From Sinomonas susongensis (GTDB lineage: Bacteria; Actinomycetota; Actinomycetes; Actinomycetales; Micrococcaceae), in contig NZ_SSNH01000014.1 of the NCBI RefSeq assembly GCF_005877005.1, forward strand, positions 1 to 64,000: a DNA stretch of 64,000 nucleotides, given 5' to 3'. The translations under genes were made by a program, and so were the position numbers. Shown here one piece after another: positions 24,447-33,364 of this stretch. The notes under the pieces are model-generated. The model saw only the letters and a list, made by a program, of their open reading frames with translations, made no database searches and was not told the origin of the DNA. Position 1 is the first letter of the stretch, and every line of letters begins with the position of its first letter.

Positions 24447-25439
24447 ATGCGCTACCGCAAACTCGGCAGTTCCGACCTCGAAGTCTCAGAGATCTCGCTC
24501 GGCTCGTGGCTCACGTTCTCGGGCGGCGTCGCGGCCGAGCAGACGAGAGCCTGCACGGAGGCCGCCTTCGATGCCGGGATCAACTTCTTCGACACCGCCA
24601 ACGTCTACGGCCGGGGCGCCGCGGAGACGGCATGGGGCGAAATCCTCTCGAAGCACCCCAGGGGCTCGTACATCCTTGCCACGAAGGTCTTCGGCGAAAT
24701 GTCGGACACTGACTCAGGGCTTTCGGGAGAGCAGATCGCGAAGCAGATCGACGCGTCGCTCACCCGCCTCCAGACCGACCACGTGGACCTGTATCAGGCC
24801 CACCGCTTCGACGCTTCCGTCCCGATCGAGGAGACGATCGAGGCGTTCCAGAAAGTAGTCGAGCAGGGCAAGGCCCGCTATCTCGGGTTCAGCGAGTGGA
24901 CGCCGGAGCAGATCCAGGCCGCGATCGACATCGCCGGTCCGGATCTCTTCGTATCCTCCCAGCCGCAGTACTCCATGCTGTGGCAGGCGCCGGAGGAAGA
25001 GGTCTTCCCGCTGTGCGCGGCGAACGGCATCTCCCAGATCGTCTGGTCCCCGCTCGCGCAGGGCGTGCTCACCGGGAAGTACAAGCCGGGCCAGGCCCTG
25101 CCCGACGACAGCCGCTTCGCAAACGACGCCATGAACGCCTTCAAGGACCGCTTCCTTCAGGAGCCGATCCTCGAAGCCGTGCAGCGACTCGTTCCCATCG
25201 CCGAGGGAGCCGGGATGGACCTCACGACGATGGCACTCGCGTGGGTGCTCAGGCGGAGCGAACTCGCTTCGGCGATCATCGGCGCGTCGCGCCCCGAGCA
25301 GGTCCACGCCAACGCAGCCGCTTCCGGCGTAGAGCTCAGCGACGATGTGCTGCGCGCCATCGACGAGGCCCTCGGCGACGTCCCCGTCAAGGGTCAGACC
25401 CCCGCCAACAACGCCCAGCTGGGGATCAGGCACCGCTAG
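24447..25439 (+). CDS. Aldo/keto reductase (voltage-gated K channel beta-subunit type)
   Basis: A 330-residue TIM-barrel oxidoreductase. The catalytic tetrad is visible: Asp and Tyr in FFDTANVYGRG (near residues 49-54), Lys in YILATKVFG (near 79) and His in YQAHRFD (near 113). The cofactor region near the C-terminus reads SAIIGASRPEQ. Length and sequence fit the AKR6/AKR-Kv-beta-like subgroup, which uses NADPH; the substrate is unknown. It has an AGGAGAA ribosome site and stands alone, closed by a hairpin terminator at 25456. Confidence 0.9.
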   Translation: MRYRKLGSSDLEVSEISLGSWLTFSGGVAAEQTRACTEAAFDAGINFFDTANVYGRGAAETAWGEILSKHPRGSYILATKVFGEMSDTDSGLSGEQIAKQIDASLTRLQTDHVDLYQAHRFDASVPIEETIEAFQKVVEQGKARYLGFSEWTPEQIQAAIDIAGPDLFVSSQPQYSMLWQAPEEEVFPLCAANGISQIVWSPLAQGVLTGKYKPGQALPDDSRFANDAMNAFKDRFLQEPILEAVQRLVPIAEGAGMDLTTMALAWVLRRSELASAIIGASRPEQVHANAAASGVELSDDVLRAIDEALGDVPVKGQTPANNAQLGIRHR

Positions 25440-25455
25440 AGGGCCGAACCAAGGG

Positions 25456-25505
25456 AGGACGACGACGGCGCAGCGGCGCCGCCGTCGTCCTCCTCTTCTT
25501 TTGTC
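25456..25505 (+). terminator. Rho-independent terminator after the aldo/keto reductase
   Basis: AGGACGACGACGGCG and CGCCGCCGTCGTCCT form a 15-bp stem with one mismatch and a 6-base loop, followed by the T-rich CCTCTTCTTTTG. Begins 17 bases after the stop. Confidence 0.85.
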
Positions 25506-25552
25506 CTCCTCGGAGGGGCTTGATGGGCCACTGTGACCTGCCCTACCATGGG

Positions 25553-25592
25553 TTGAGCGATATTAGAACAAGAAATTCTATTATCGAACAAG
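25553..25592 (+). promoter_or_regulatory. mobA promoter with AT-rich operator
   Basis: TTGAGC (25553) and TTCTAT (25576) are 17 bases apart. Between and over them lie the inverted repeat TAGAA-N7-TTCTA (25564-25580) and two GAACAAG direct repeats exactly 20 bases apart (25566 and 25586). The AT-richness stands out against the GC-rich surroundings. The cognate regulator is not adjacent. Confidence 0.5.
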
Positions 25593-25633
25593 CCTTTAGG
25601 CGAGAGCTAGCCACAACGAAGTGAGGAAAGCCC

Positions 25634-27547
25634 GTGCAGTTCCACCACCACGGATACGTCTCCGGTGACCCGCGCATCCAGCCCGCCGCCGGCGTGGGCC
25701 TCGACCGGCCCGAGGAGCTCCCCGACGAGGTCGACGTCCTCATCGTGGGGACGGGACCCGCGGGCATGATCACCGCCGCGCAGCTCTCCCAGTTCCCCGG
25801 GGTCACGACCCGGATCGTCGAGCGGCGCGGAGGCCGGCTCGCCATTGGCCAAGCCGATGGCATCCAAGCGCGAAGCGTCGAGACGTTCCAGGCCTTCGGC
25901 TTCGCCGAGAGGATCATCGCCGAGGCCTACCGCATCACCGAGATGGCCTTCTGGAAGCCCAACCCCGCCGATCCCTCGAAGATCGTCCGCGCGGCCCGAG
26001 CGGTCGACGACGAGATGGGCATCAGCGAGTTCCCGCACCTCATCGTCAACCAGGCCCGCGTGCTCGACTACTTCGCCGAATTCATGGCCAACTCCCCCAC
26101 GCGGATGAAGCCGGACTACGGGCTCGAGTTCCGCAGCCTCGAGGTCCTGGACGGCGAGGACGGCGCACAGAGCCAGTATCCGGTCAAGGTCACCGTCGCC
26201 CACACCGTGGGAGAGCATGAGGGCCAGGAGCGCGTTGTGCGGGCCAAATACGTGGTCGGCGCCGATGGCGCCCGCAGCAAGGTGCGGCAGTCGATCGGCT
26301 GCACCCTCGCTGGCGATCAGGCCAATCACGCCTGGGGTGTCATGGACGTTCTTGCCGTCACGGACTTCCCCGACATCCGCACCAAGTGCGCCATCCAGGC
26401 CGAGAGCGGCAGCATCCTCCTGATCCCCCGTGAGGGTGGACACCTGTTCCGCATGTACGTGGACCTCGGCGAGGTCTCCCCCGAAGATCACGGGGAAATC
26501 CGCAAAACCACGATCGAGCAGATCATTGCCAAGGCGAACGAGATCATGCACCCGTACACCGTCGAGGTGCGCAACGTCGCGTGGCACAGCGTGTACGAGG
26601 TCGGGCACCGGCTCACCGACCGCTTCGACGACGTCCTCCCCGAGCAACTCGGCGCCCGCACGCCGCGCGTGTTCATCACCGGCGACGCGTGCCACACCCA
26701 CAGCGCCAAGGCTGGCCAGGGCATGAACGTCTCCATGCAGGATGGCTTCAATCTCGGCTGGAAGCTCGGGCACGTCCTCGAAGGACGCAGCCCGGAAACC
26801 CTGCTCTCCACCTACTCGAAGGAACGCCAGGTCATCGCGAAGAACCTCATCGACTTCGACAAGGAGTGGTCGACGCTCATGGCCAAGAAGCCCGAGGAAT
26901 TCGAGGATCCCTCGGAGCTCGAGGACTTCTATGTGCGGACGGCGGAGTTCCCCGCGGGATTCATGACCCAATACGCTCCGTCGATGCTCGTCGCAGAACC
27001 GGCGCATCAGGAGCTGGCCGCGGGCTTCCCGATCGGCAAGCGCTTCAAGTCCGCACCTGTCGTCCGGGTGTGCGACACGAATCCGCTCCAGCTCGGCCAC
27101 CAGGCGAGCGCGGACGGCCGTTGGCGCCTCTACGTCTTCGCCGACGCCGCCCCGGCCGGTGAGCCGTCATCGGTAGCGGACTTCGCGGAATGGCTCCAGA
27201 CCGCGGCGGACTCGCCACTGGCCGCAACGCCGGCAGGCCTGGACCGTGACGCGTGGTTCGACGTCAGGGTCATCTACCAGCAGGACCACACGAGGGTGGA
27301 CATCAACGCTGTGCCCGCCGTCTTCAAGCCCGAGGTCGGACCGTTCAAGCTCACCTACCTCGAGAAGGTCTACGGGAGCGACCCGAAGGCCGACATCTTC
27401 GATCTCCGCGGCGTCGACCGCGGGGGCGCGGTCGTCGTCGTCCGCCCCGATCAGTACGTGGCGAACATCCTGCCGCTCACCGCCACCGCCGAACTCGGCG
27501 CGTTCTTCGCGGCGATCCTCGGGGCGCGGAAGCCCCAGACGGTCTAA
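25634..27547 (+). CDS. mobA: 3-hydroxybenzoate 4-monooxygenase
   Basis: A 637-residue FAD monooxygenase matching MobA of Comamonas (3-hydroxybenzoate to protocatechuate) over its length: N-terminus MQFH, FAD motif VGTGPAGM, LGQADGI-like segment IGQADGIQARSVETF, AWGVMDVLAVTDFPD, RVFITGDACHTHSAKAGQGM and the C-terminal thioredoxin-like domain with RGVDRGGAVVVVRPDQYVA. The more distant phenol 2-monooxygenases share the fold but not these stretches. The GTG at 25634 has GAGGAAAG upstream. Its product feeds the pca operon. It converges with the next gene, and the two stop codons overlap. Confidence 0.9.
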   Translation: MQFHHHGYVSGDPRIQPAAGVGLDRPEELPDEVDVLIVGTGPAGMITAAQLSQFPGVTTRIVERRGGRLAIGQADGIQARSVETFQAFGFAERIIAEAYRITEMAFWKPNPADPSKIVRAARAVDDEMGISEFPHLIVNQARVLDYFAEFMANSPTRMKPDYGLEFRSLEVLDGEDGAQSQYPVKVTVAHTVGEHEGQERVVRAKYVVGADGARSKVRQSIGCTLAGDQANHAWGVMDVLAVTDFPDIRTKCAIQAESGSILLIPREGGHLFRMYVDLGEVSPEDHGEIRKTTIEQIIAKANEIMHPYTVEVRNVAWHSVYEVGHRLTDRFDDVLPEQLGARTPRVFITGDACHTHSAKAGQGMNVSMQDGFNLGWKLGHVLEGRSPETLLSTYSKERQVIAKNLIDFDKEWSTLMAKKPEEFEDPSELEDFYVRTAEFPAGFMTQYAPSMLVAEPAHQELAAGFPIGKRFKSAPVVRVCDTNPLQLGHQASADGRWRLYVFADAAPAGEPSSVADFAEWLQTAADSPLAATPAGLDRDAWFDVRVIYQQDHTRVDINAVPAVFKPEVGPFKLTYLEKVYGSDPKADIFDLRGVDRGGAVVVVRPDQYVANILPLTATAELGAFFAAILGARKPQTV

Positions 27548-28380
27548 GCGGGAGAGGGCTGGGCAGCGGACCGCGAAACGGGATCGCCGCCCAGCCCGGC
27601 GCCGACGCGTCGCTGCCCGGCGATCGGGAATTCCCGGCGGGCCCGATCGATGCGGGCCGGGTCGAGGTCGGCAACGAGGAGCCCTGGGGCCGTTTCCAGC
27701 TGTCCGAGCACTCCGCCCTGCGGATCCACGACAAGGCTGTTGCCGATCGAGACGGGAGGCGCCTGGCAGGCCCCGGCCAGGAATACCGCGTTGTCGATGG
27801 CCCGGGCGGCAGCGAGCGTGCGCCACTGTTCTGTCTTGAGCTCGCCCGGCACCCAGGACGCGCCGAGTGCGAGCACTTCGGCGCCGGCATCGGCCAATGC
27901 GCCCGCGAGCTCGGGGAAGCGCAGGTCGTAGCAGGTCAGGAGCCCGAAGGTGACCCCGCTGGCCTCGAACGTCACCGGATCGGCAACGGGGGCCGGCGAG
28001 ATGAAGTCCGACTCCCGCTGCCCTTGCGCGTCGAAGAGGTGGATCTTGCGGTATGCCGCCGCAAGGCTGCCGTCCGCGGAGAAGGCAGCGAGGGTGTTGT
28101 AGGGCCGCGCCGGGTCGGGGCTGGCCTCCACCACTCCCGCCACCAGGGCAATCCCCTGGCTGCGGGCGATGGAGGCCAGCCTCGTTCCGACGGATCCGTC
28201 AAGGGGCTGGGCAGCGCGCGCGAAGGTCTCGTCGAGACGCTTCTTCTCGTACGTCGCGTATTCGGGGAACAGCACGAGCTCGGCGCCTGAGCCGGCCGCC
28301 TCCGCCGTCATCCGGTCTATCGCGGCGAGATTCGCCGCGACGTCGTCGGTCGAGGCGGGCTGGGCGACGGCCACACGCAC
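27544..28380 (-). CDS. Carbon-nitrogen hydrolase (nitrilase superfamily)
   Basis: A 278-residue amidase-like enzyme with the Glu-Lys-Cys triad E40 (VLFPEYATY), K112 (AYRKIHLFD) and C150 (LLTCYDLRFPE). The sequence resembles the omega-amidase / deaminated glutathione amidase branch. The GTG at 28380 has AAGGA seven bases upstream. It follows the amino acid permease by 16 bases in a three-gene operon with another nitrilase-type enzyme. The substrate is probably an amide taken up by that permease, but cannot be specified. Confidence 0.9.
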   Translation of the reverse strand: MRVAVAQPASTDDVAANLAAIDRMTAEAAGSGAELVLFPEYATYEKKRLDETFARAAQPLDGSVGTRLASIARSQGIALVAGVVEASPDPARPYNTLAAFSADGSLAAAYRKIHLFDAQGQRESDFISPAPVADPVTFEASGVTFGLLTCYDLRFPELAGALADAGAEVLALGASWVPGELKTEQWRTLAAARAIDNAVFLAGACQAPPVSIGNSLVVDPQGGVLGQLETAPGLLVADLDPARIDRARREFPIAGQRRVGAGLGGDPVSRSAAQPSPA

Positions 28381-28396
28381 TATGCGTCCTTTCTGG

Positions 28397-29743
28397 TCAG
28401 ACGAGTGCTGCTTCAGCAGTCTGCATCTCGGGCGGCGCCTTGCGGAAACCGCGGGTGATCGTGGCGAGCACGATGATGCCGACCCCGAGCCACGAGAGAC
28501 CGAGCGTCAGTGCGTTCGAGTCGAGCTGCGAGAGCAGGTATGCGCAGATGATCGCTCCGACAGCCGGCACAACAAGATAACTCACGCGGTTGAGCCGTGC
28601 ACCCCGCTTGGTCTCCCGGACGAAGTGGAAGATCACCAAGACATTCACGAGCGTGAAGGCGGTGAAGGCGCCGAAGTTGATGAACGACGTCGAGGTCGAG
28701 ACGTCGAGGAACATGGCGATGAGGCCCACAGCGCCGGTGATGGCGATGTTGACGACCGGCGTGCGGAAGCGCGGGCTGAGGCGCCCGAAGACCTTCTTCG
28801 GCAGGACTGAGTCGCGGCCCATCGCATACATGAGACGGGACGCGCTCGCCTGGGCGGCGATGCCGGACGCGAACTGGGCGACGACAAGACCCGCGAGGAA
28901 GACCGCCGCGAAGAGGTTCCCTCCGATCTGGACGGCGAGCTCGGTCGCCGCGGAGTCGACATTCGCGAAGTCGCCGCCGGGGTGGACCAGCTGCGCAACA
29001 TACGAGACGACGATGAAGATGCCGCCACCGATGAGGGCAACGAGCATGATCGCCCTCGGGACGGTCTTCTGCGGCTCGAAGGTCTCCTCGGTAAGCGTCG
29101 TGACCGCGTCGAAGCCGAGGAAGGAGTAGGCCGCGATGGCCGCTCCCGCCGTGATGGGACCGAAGCCCGTGCTCGGGTTCGCGAACGGCGTCGCGCTGAA
29201 CAGGCTCCCGGAACCGTGCGGCCCCATGATCGACGCGATGGACAGCACGACAAACAGCAGGATGACGAGCAGCTGGAACGCCATGAGGAGGAAGTTGGCC
29301 TTGTCCGCGACCTTGATGCCGAGCACGTTGAGCGCAGTGGTCAGGACGATGTAGGAGATGATCCAGACCGGCATCGGCACGCTCGGGAAGGCGGAGCCGA
29401 GGTATGAGGCGCCGATGAGCCAGATGACCATGGGGAGGAACACATAGTCGAGGAGCATCGCCCATCCGACGAGGAAGCCCACCCGAGAGTCGATCGTCTT
29501 CCGGACGTAGGTGTAGGCCGACCCGGCGACGGGATGCGCGACCGACATGCGGCCGTAGCTGTGCGCCGTGAACAACATCGCGACGAGGGCGACGAGGTAC
29601 GCGGACGGCGTCGCTCCGCCCGTCGTCTGTGCGATGACGCCGAAGATGCCGAGGACGATGAGCGGCGCGAGGTACGCAAGCCCGAAGAGGACGAGCGACG
29701 GAAGCCGCAGCGTCCGGGTGAGGGTTGCCGACGAGTCGGTCAT
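28397..29743 (-). CDS. APC-family amino acid permease
   Basis: A 448-residue integral membrane transporter with about twelve hydrophobic segments. Family landmarks are LVLFGLAYLAPLIVLG at the start, GSAYTYVRKTIDSRVGFLVG, and the helix-6 block AAIAAYSFLGFDAVTTLTEET. Similar to APC transporters of putrescine and amino acids. The ATG at 29743 has AGGAG at seven-base spacing. It lies between two nitrilase-superfamily genes on the same strand (31 and 16 bases apart), so uptake of a nitrogen compound followed by amide hydrolysis is likely. Confidence 0.92.
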   Translation of the reverse strand: MTDSSATLTRTLRLPSLVLFGLAYLAPLIVLGIFGVIAQTTGGATPSAYLVALVAMLFTAHSYGRMSVAHPVAGSAYTYVRKTIDSRVGFLVGWAMLLDYVFLPMVIWLIGASYLGSAFPSVPMPVWIISYIVLTTALNVLGIKVADKANFLLMAFQLLVILLFVVLSIASIMGPHGSGSLFSATPFANPSTGFGPITAGAAIAAYSFLGFDAVTTLTEETFEPQKTVPRAIMLVALIGGGIFIVVSYVAQLVHPGGDFANVDSAATELAVQIGGNLFAAVFLAGLVVAQFASGIAAQASASRLMYAMGRDSVLPKKVFGRLSPRFRTPVVNIAITGAVGLIAMFLDVSTSTSFINFGAFTAFTLVNVLVIFHFVRETKRGARLNRVSYLVVPAVGAIICAYLLSQLDSNALTLGLSWLGVGIIVLATITRGFRKAPPEMQTAEAALV

Positions 29744-29774
29744 AGAGTGCTCCTGACTGGGGCGGGGAGCCACG

Positions 29775-30674
29775 TCAACGTGGCCGGTGGGTGGATTCGG
29801 ATGAAGGGGTCGAGGGCTCCCACGTCGCAGGATCGATCCGACCCTGGTAGACGGGGAGTTCTATGGGGTGCTCGCCGGGCCTGAACTGCGACCACATGCG
29901 GTTGACGCCGGCGGTCCCTTGGGTACGCACGCGATCGACGGCGCTGAGGTCGAGGTCCGCGGCGAGGAGCACGGCGGAAGCGTCGGGGGCCTCGGCGATG
30001 ACATCTCCCTCGGGATCCACGATGATGCTGCGGCCCATGCCGGTCGGACCGCCGCAGTTGACGCTCACCATGAAGACCTGGTTGACGATGGCGTTGGCGC
30101 GGGCGAGGACGAGCTCCTGGGCCCTGTCCGCCGTCGTCGTCTTGACGACGTTGAGGATGACCTCCGCACCCATCCAGGCGAGCTGCCGGACGGTCTCGGG
30201 GAACCAGGCGTCGTAGCAGATGTTCAGCCCGACCCGCCCGATCCCATCGAGGTCGACGACGGTGAAGCCGCTTCCCGGGTCGTACGGCTCGTGGGGGCGC
30301 CACGGGAAGATCTTTCGGTAGCTGCCCTCGAGCGTGCCGTCCGGGGAGAGGACGATCTGCGTGTTGAACAGTTCGCCGGCGGGGCCGAGTTCGCAGACGC
30401 TTCCGGGCACGAGCCAGACGCCGAGCTCGCGCGCCAGTGCGCCCAGGGCGTCGACCCGCGGGCCGTCCAGGGGCTCCGCGGCCCCGCGGAGGGCCTCATT
30501 CCGCTGGAGGTCGGGCATGCCGTCCCCGAAGAGGTGGAGTTCGGGGAAGACGAGAAGTTTGGCCTCGGGATGCCGCTCGAGGGCCCGGCGCGCTTCATCG
30601 GCGAAGCTTGCGAGCGGAGCGCCGATGAGCTGCGGCGACGCCTGTACGGCCACGAGGGGAAGATGACGTTGCAA
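29775..30674 (-). CDS. Carbon-nitrogen hydrolase (nitrilase superfamily)
   Basis: A 299-residue enzyme with triad residues E45 (LVFPELHLFG), K121 (SYRKIFPWRP) and C153 (NICYDAWFPE). It resembles aliphatic amidase / N-carbamoyl hydrolase-like members and differs clearly from the second nitrilase of the operon. The TTG at 30674 was chosen because GAGGT lies five bases upstream. A longer reading from an ATG at 30728 would cover the whole divergent promoter region. First gene of the operon, divergent from a GntR regulator. Confidence 0.85.
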   Translation of the reverse strand: MQRHLPLVAVQASPQLIGAPLASFADEARRALERHPEAKLLVFPELHLFGDGMPDLQRNEALRGAAEPLDGPRVDALGALARELGVWLVPGSVCELGPAGELFNTQIVLSPDGTLEGSYRKIFPWRPHEPYDPGSGFTVVDLDGIGRVGLNICYDAWFPETVRQLAWMGAEVILNVVKTTTADRAQELVLARANAIVNQVFMVSVNCGGPTGMGRSIIVDPEGDVIAEAPDASAVLLAADLDLSAVDRVRTQGTAGVNRMWSQFRPGEHPIELPVYQGRIDPATWEPSTPSSESTHRPR

Positions 30675-30748
30675 GGTAGACCTCGATTTTCGATGTGACG
30701 CCAGCCATAATAGATCAAGCTGAACCATTAAAGGAACAGGAGATCGGG
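30675..30748. promoter_or_regulatory. Divergent promoter region, nitrilase operon and GntR gene
   Basis: 74 bases with an AT-rich centre (CATAATAGATCAAG). CATAAT (30710) can serve as a rightward -10 and TATTAT on the other strand as a leftward -10, so the two promoters probably overlap and the GntR protein could control both. Confidence 0.45.
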
Positions 30749-31516
30749 GTGACCCACACCAACGCAGAGCCGGAGCTTTCAGGCGTCCCCCACGAGCCCG
30801 GGAGCCCGCTCACCGAGGACGTGTCGCTCTCAGGCATCGGCAGGCGCAGCGCAATCGACGCGGTCCGGATGAGGATCGGCATGGCCATTCGCCTGGGGCT
30901 GCTCAAGCCCGGCGAGCGGCTGCCCGACAAGGACGACGTCGCACTCGGGCTCTCCGTGAGCCCCATGACGGCGCGGCGTGCCCTCGCCTCGCTCGCCGAC
31001 GACGGCGTCGTCGTCCGGCTGCGGGGACGGAGCGGGGGAACATTCGTCGCGGACGCGCCGCCGGCCGAAGTCCTCCACGGCCTCACCATGCCGGCTTCGG
31101 AGTTCAAGCAGATCCATCGGCTCATCGACCGGCGCATGCTTCTTGAGAGCGCCGTCGGGCACTTTGCTGCGCTGAATGCGACTGGCGAGCAGCTCGCCCG
31201 CCTCGAGTCGCTCACCGAGCGCATGGCCGCGGCAACCGACTGGGCGGAGTACCACCAGTGCGACGCGGAGTTCCATGCGGCGGTGGGACAGGCTTCAGGG
31301 CTGGGCGCTGCGGTCGAGGAGTACCAGCACTCCCTCGACGAGCTGTACGCCTTCTTCGTCCCCTACCCGATCGAGGAGCTTCACCTCGCCAACCGCGACC
31401 ATGCGGTGCTGACCGCGGCGCTCCGGGCCTCGGACGTCGTCGCCGCCGCCGCCGTCTCCAGAGAACACGTGGAAACGCTCCACCGGACAATGGTCGTGGG
31501 GCTCCTGACGGACTGA
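30749..31516 (+). CDS. GntR-family regulator, FadR/FCD type
   Basis: A 255-residue regulator. Winged helix at residues about 25-95 (IDAVRMRIGMAIRLGLLKPG, SVSPMTARRALASLADDGVV) and an all-helical FCD effector domain after residue 115 (RLIDRRMLLESAVGHFAA, CDAEFHAAVGQASG, with the metal-binding Asp/His pattern ending LHLANRDHAVLTAAL). The GTG at 30749 follows AGGAG at seven bases. It is divergent from the nitrilase-permease-nitrilase operon and is its likely regulator. Confidence 0.9.
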   Translation: MTHTNAEPELSGVPHEPGSPLTEDVSLSGIGRRSAIDAVRMRIGMAIRLGLLKPGERLPDKDDVALGLSVSPMTARRALASLADDGVVVRLRGRSGGTFVADAPPAEVLHGLTMPASEFKQIHRLIDRRMLLESAVGHFAALNATGEQLARLESLTERMAAATDWAEYHQCDAEFHAAVGQASGLGAAVEEYQHSLDELYAFFVPYPIEELHLANRDHAVLTAALRASDVVAAAAVSREHVETLHRTMVVGLLTD

Positions 31517-31532
31517 CCGGCTCCACGCACGT

Positions 31533-31570
31533 CGGCGGGGGCCGCGCCGCTCGGGCGCGGGCCCCCGCCG
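31533..31570. terminator. Bidirectional GC-rich terminator
   Basis: CGGCGGGGGCCGCGCC pairs with GGCGCGGGCCCCCGCCG with one bulge and a short loop, between the convergent GntR and aldo/keto reductase genes. No T-tract, but the stem is very stable. Confidence 0.75.
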
Positions 31571-31588
31571 GAAGCGAAGCGGCTGCCT

Positions 31589-32620
31589 CTAGCGGCCGCC
31601 CTCGATCTTGCGGCTCCTCTGCTGGACCGCCTGCTCACCGTACGGGTAGACGTCGAGCTCCGGCTCGCTGACCTTCGTGAGCCGTTCCGTCTCCTCCTGC
31701 TCGAGCTGGAGGGCATCGGCCTTGAGGTTGTCCGCGAGCTGCTCCTGCGTCCGGGCGCCGAGGATCACGGACGTGACGGCGGGCCGGTCCGCGAGCCAGC
31801 GCAGCGCGACCTGGGCGGAGGAGACCCCGTGGGCGTCCGCAATCTCGCGGACGGCGTCGATGACGTCCCACGTCCGGGACTTCGCATTGCGGGGCTCCCA
31901 CGCCTCCATGCCGCGCTGCGGGTTCTCGCCCAGCCGGGTCGCTCCCGTGGGCGCGGTGTCCCGCTGGTACTTGCCGCTCAGCCAGCCGCCGCCGAGCGGG
32001 GACCACGGCAGGAGGCCGATGCCGGCGTCGAGCGACGCGGGCACGATCTCGGACTCGATGCCGCGGACGAGGAGGCTGTACTGCGGCTGGAGCGTGACGG
32101 GAGGTGCCCAGCCGTGGGCCTTCGCCTCGTACACCGCCTTCGTGAGCTGCCACCCAAGGAAGTTCGAGAAGCCGTAGTACCCGATCTTGCCCGAGGCGAC
32201 GGCGTCATCGAGGAAGCGCAGCGTCTCCTCGATGGGAGTCAGCGGATCCCACGCGTGCATCTGGTACAGGTCGATATGGTCGACGCCGAGGCGACGCAGC
32301 GAGGCATCGAGTGCAGTCCGCAGGTGACGGCGCGACGTGCCGAGGTCGTTGGGCCCCTCGCCCATCGGGAAGCGGCCCTTCGTGGCGATGACGAGCCGGT
32401 CGCGTCGGGCAGAGTCAGCGGCGAGCCACCGGCCGATAATCTCCTCGGATGCCCCCGCGGTGTAGACGTCGGCGGTGTCGATGAAGTTGCCTCCCGCGGC
32501 GACGAAGTCGTCGAGAATGGCGTGCGAAGTCGCTTCGTCGGCTTCATGGCCGAAGGTCATCGTCCCGAGGCAGAAGGCTGAGACGACAGCGCCACTGGCG
32601 CCCAGATTGCGGTATTCCAT
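31589..32620 (-). CDS. Aldo/keto reductase
   Basis: A 343-residue NADP-type aldo/keto reductase. Tetrad residues: Asp and Tyr in FIDTADVYTAG, Lys in VIATKGRFP, His in YQMHAWDP. The cofactor site near the C-terminus reads SVILGARTQEQ. It has a GGAGG ribosome site seven bases before the ATG at 32620. The AbiEi-like gene lies 54 bases upstream on the same strand; co-transcription is possible but there is no functional link. Substrate unknown. Confidence 0.9.
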   Translation of the reverse strand: MEYRNLGASGAVVSAFCLGTMTFGHEADEATSHAILDDFVAAGGNFIDTADVYTAGASEEIIGRWLAADSARRDRLVIATKGRFPMGEGPNDLGTSRRHLRTALDASLRRLGVDHIDLYQMHAWDPLTPIEETLRFLDDAVASGKIGYYGFSNFLGWQLTKAVYEAKAHGWAPPVTLQPQYSLLVRGIESEIVPASLDAGIGLLPWSPLGGGWLSGKYQRDTAPTGATRLGENPQRGMEAWEPRNAKSRTWDVIDAVREIADAHGVSSAQVALRWLADRPAVTSVILGARTQEQLADNLKADALQLEQEETERLTKVSEPELDVYPYGEQAVQQRSRKIEGGR

Positions 32621-32674
32621 CACGATCCTCCGTATGAGGTTGCTGAGTGGGCCGCGTTCCAGCCTATTCAGCAA

Positions 32675-33364
32675 TCAGACGCGGGAGAAGGCTTTCCCGA
32701 CGGAATTCTTCGGCGGGAGGGTAATCACCCCTGCCCGCTGGAAGAGGAGTTTGGCAAGACCGCGGCCGTCCCCGAGCGGGAGGCCGTGGTCCGAAGCCTG
32801 CGGTGCGAGGTACTGGGCGAACTTGTCCGTCGAGACGAGCTTCTTCTGCCGGACCGCTTCGCGCAGGACCCTGTCGACGACGGCGAGCGGCGTCCTGGTC
32901 CTGAGGAGGTCGGCGACAGTGCGCTCGACCGTGAGCACTGGGATGCGGTCGAGGACGGCCACCTCGCCGGGGGTGAGGGCGTCCGCACGCAGGACGACGG
33001 CGGGAAGCCGCGTCCGGCGGCGCTCCGGCACGATGAACTCGTAGTTTCCCGTACGGACGCCACCGATCCCGTGCAGGACGACGGCGCTCTCGCCGGCGGC
33101 GACGACGGAAGGGGCACCTGTCGCCGTCGTCGGCTCCACCGGGGCCGCGAGCATGAGCCAGCGTGCAGCGATCCCTTCGAGCCGCGGGTCGCCGGCGGGG
33201 GCCATCCGGTAGACGCCCTGGGCGACCCGCACGACGGCGCCCAGCGAGGCCAGGCGCGACATCTGCTTGCGGCTGACGCCCGCCCTCTCTGCCTGCGCGG
33301 TGGTCACGAGTCCCCAGCGGTTGCCCGAGGCTTCAGCGAGGCGAGCGATCAGATCCGAGGTCAT
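32675..33364 (-). CDS. AbiEi-like antitoxin domain protein, no toxin partner
   Basis: A 229-residue protein. The N-terminal winged helix (SGNRWGLVTTAQAERAGVSR, KQMSRLASLGAVVRVAQGVY) is the AbiEi-type antitoxin DNA-binding domain, followed by the restriction-endonuclease-like domain common in this family (VERTVADLLRTRTPLAVVD). In classical type IV systems the adjacent gene encodes the nucleotidyltransferase toxin AbiEii; none is found on either side. ATG 33364 is preferred because AAGGA lies six bases upstream; ATG 33370 is the alternative. Probably an orphan regulator. Confidence 0.78.
   Translation of the reverse strand: MTSDLIARLAEASGNRWGLVTTAQAERAGVSRKQMSRLASLGAVVRVAQGVYRMAPAGDPRLEGIAARWLMLAAPVEPTTATGAPSVVAAGESAVVLHGIGGVRTGNYEFIVPERRRTRLPAVVLRADALTPGEVAVLDRIPVLTVERTVADLLRTRTPLAVVDRVLREAVRQKKLVSTDKFAQYLAPQASDHGLPLGDGRGLAKLLFQRAGVITLPPKNSVGKAFSRV

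Noticed and set aside
25607-27100. 497-codon frame opposite mobA
   Set aside because: Antisense shadow rich in Gly, Asp, His and Arg; mobA matches a known enzyme along its whole length.
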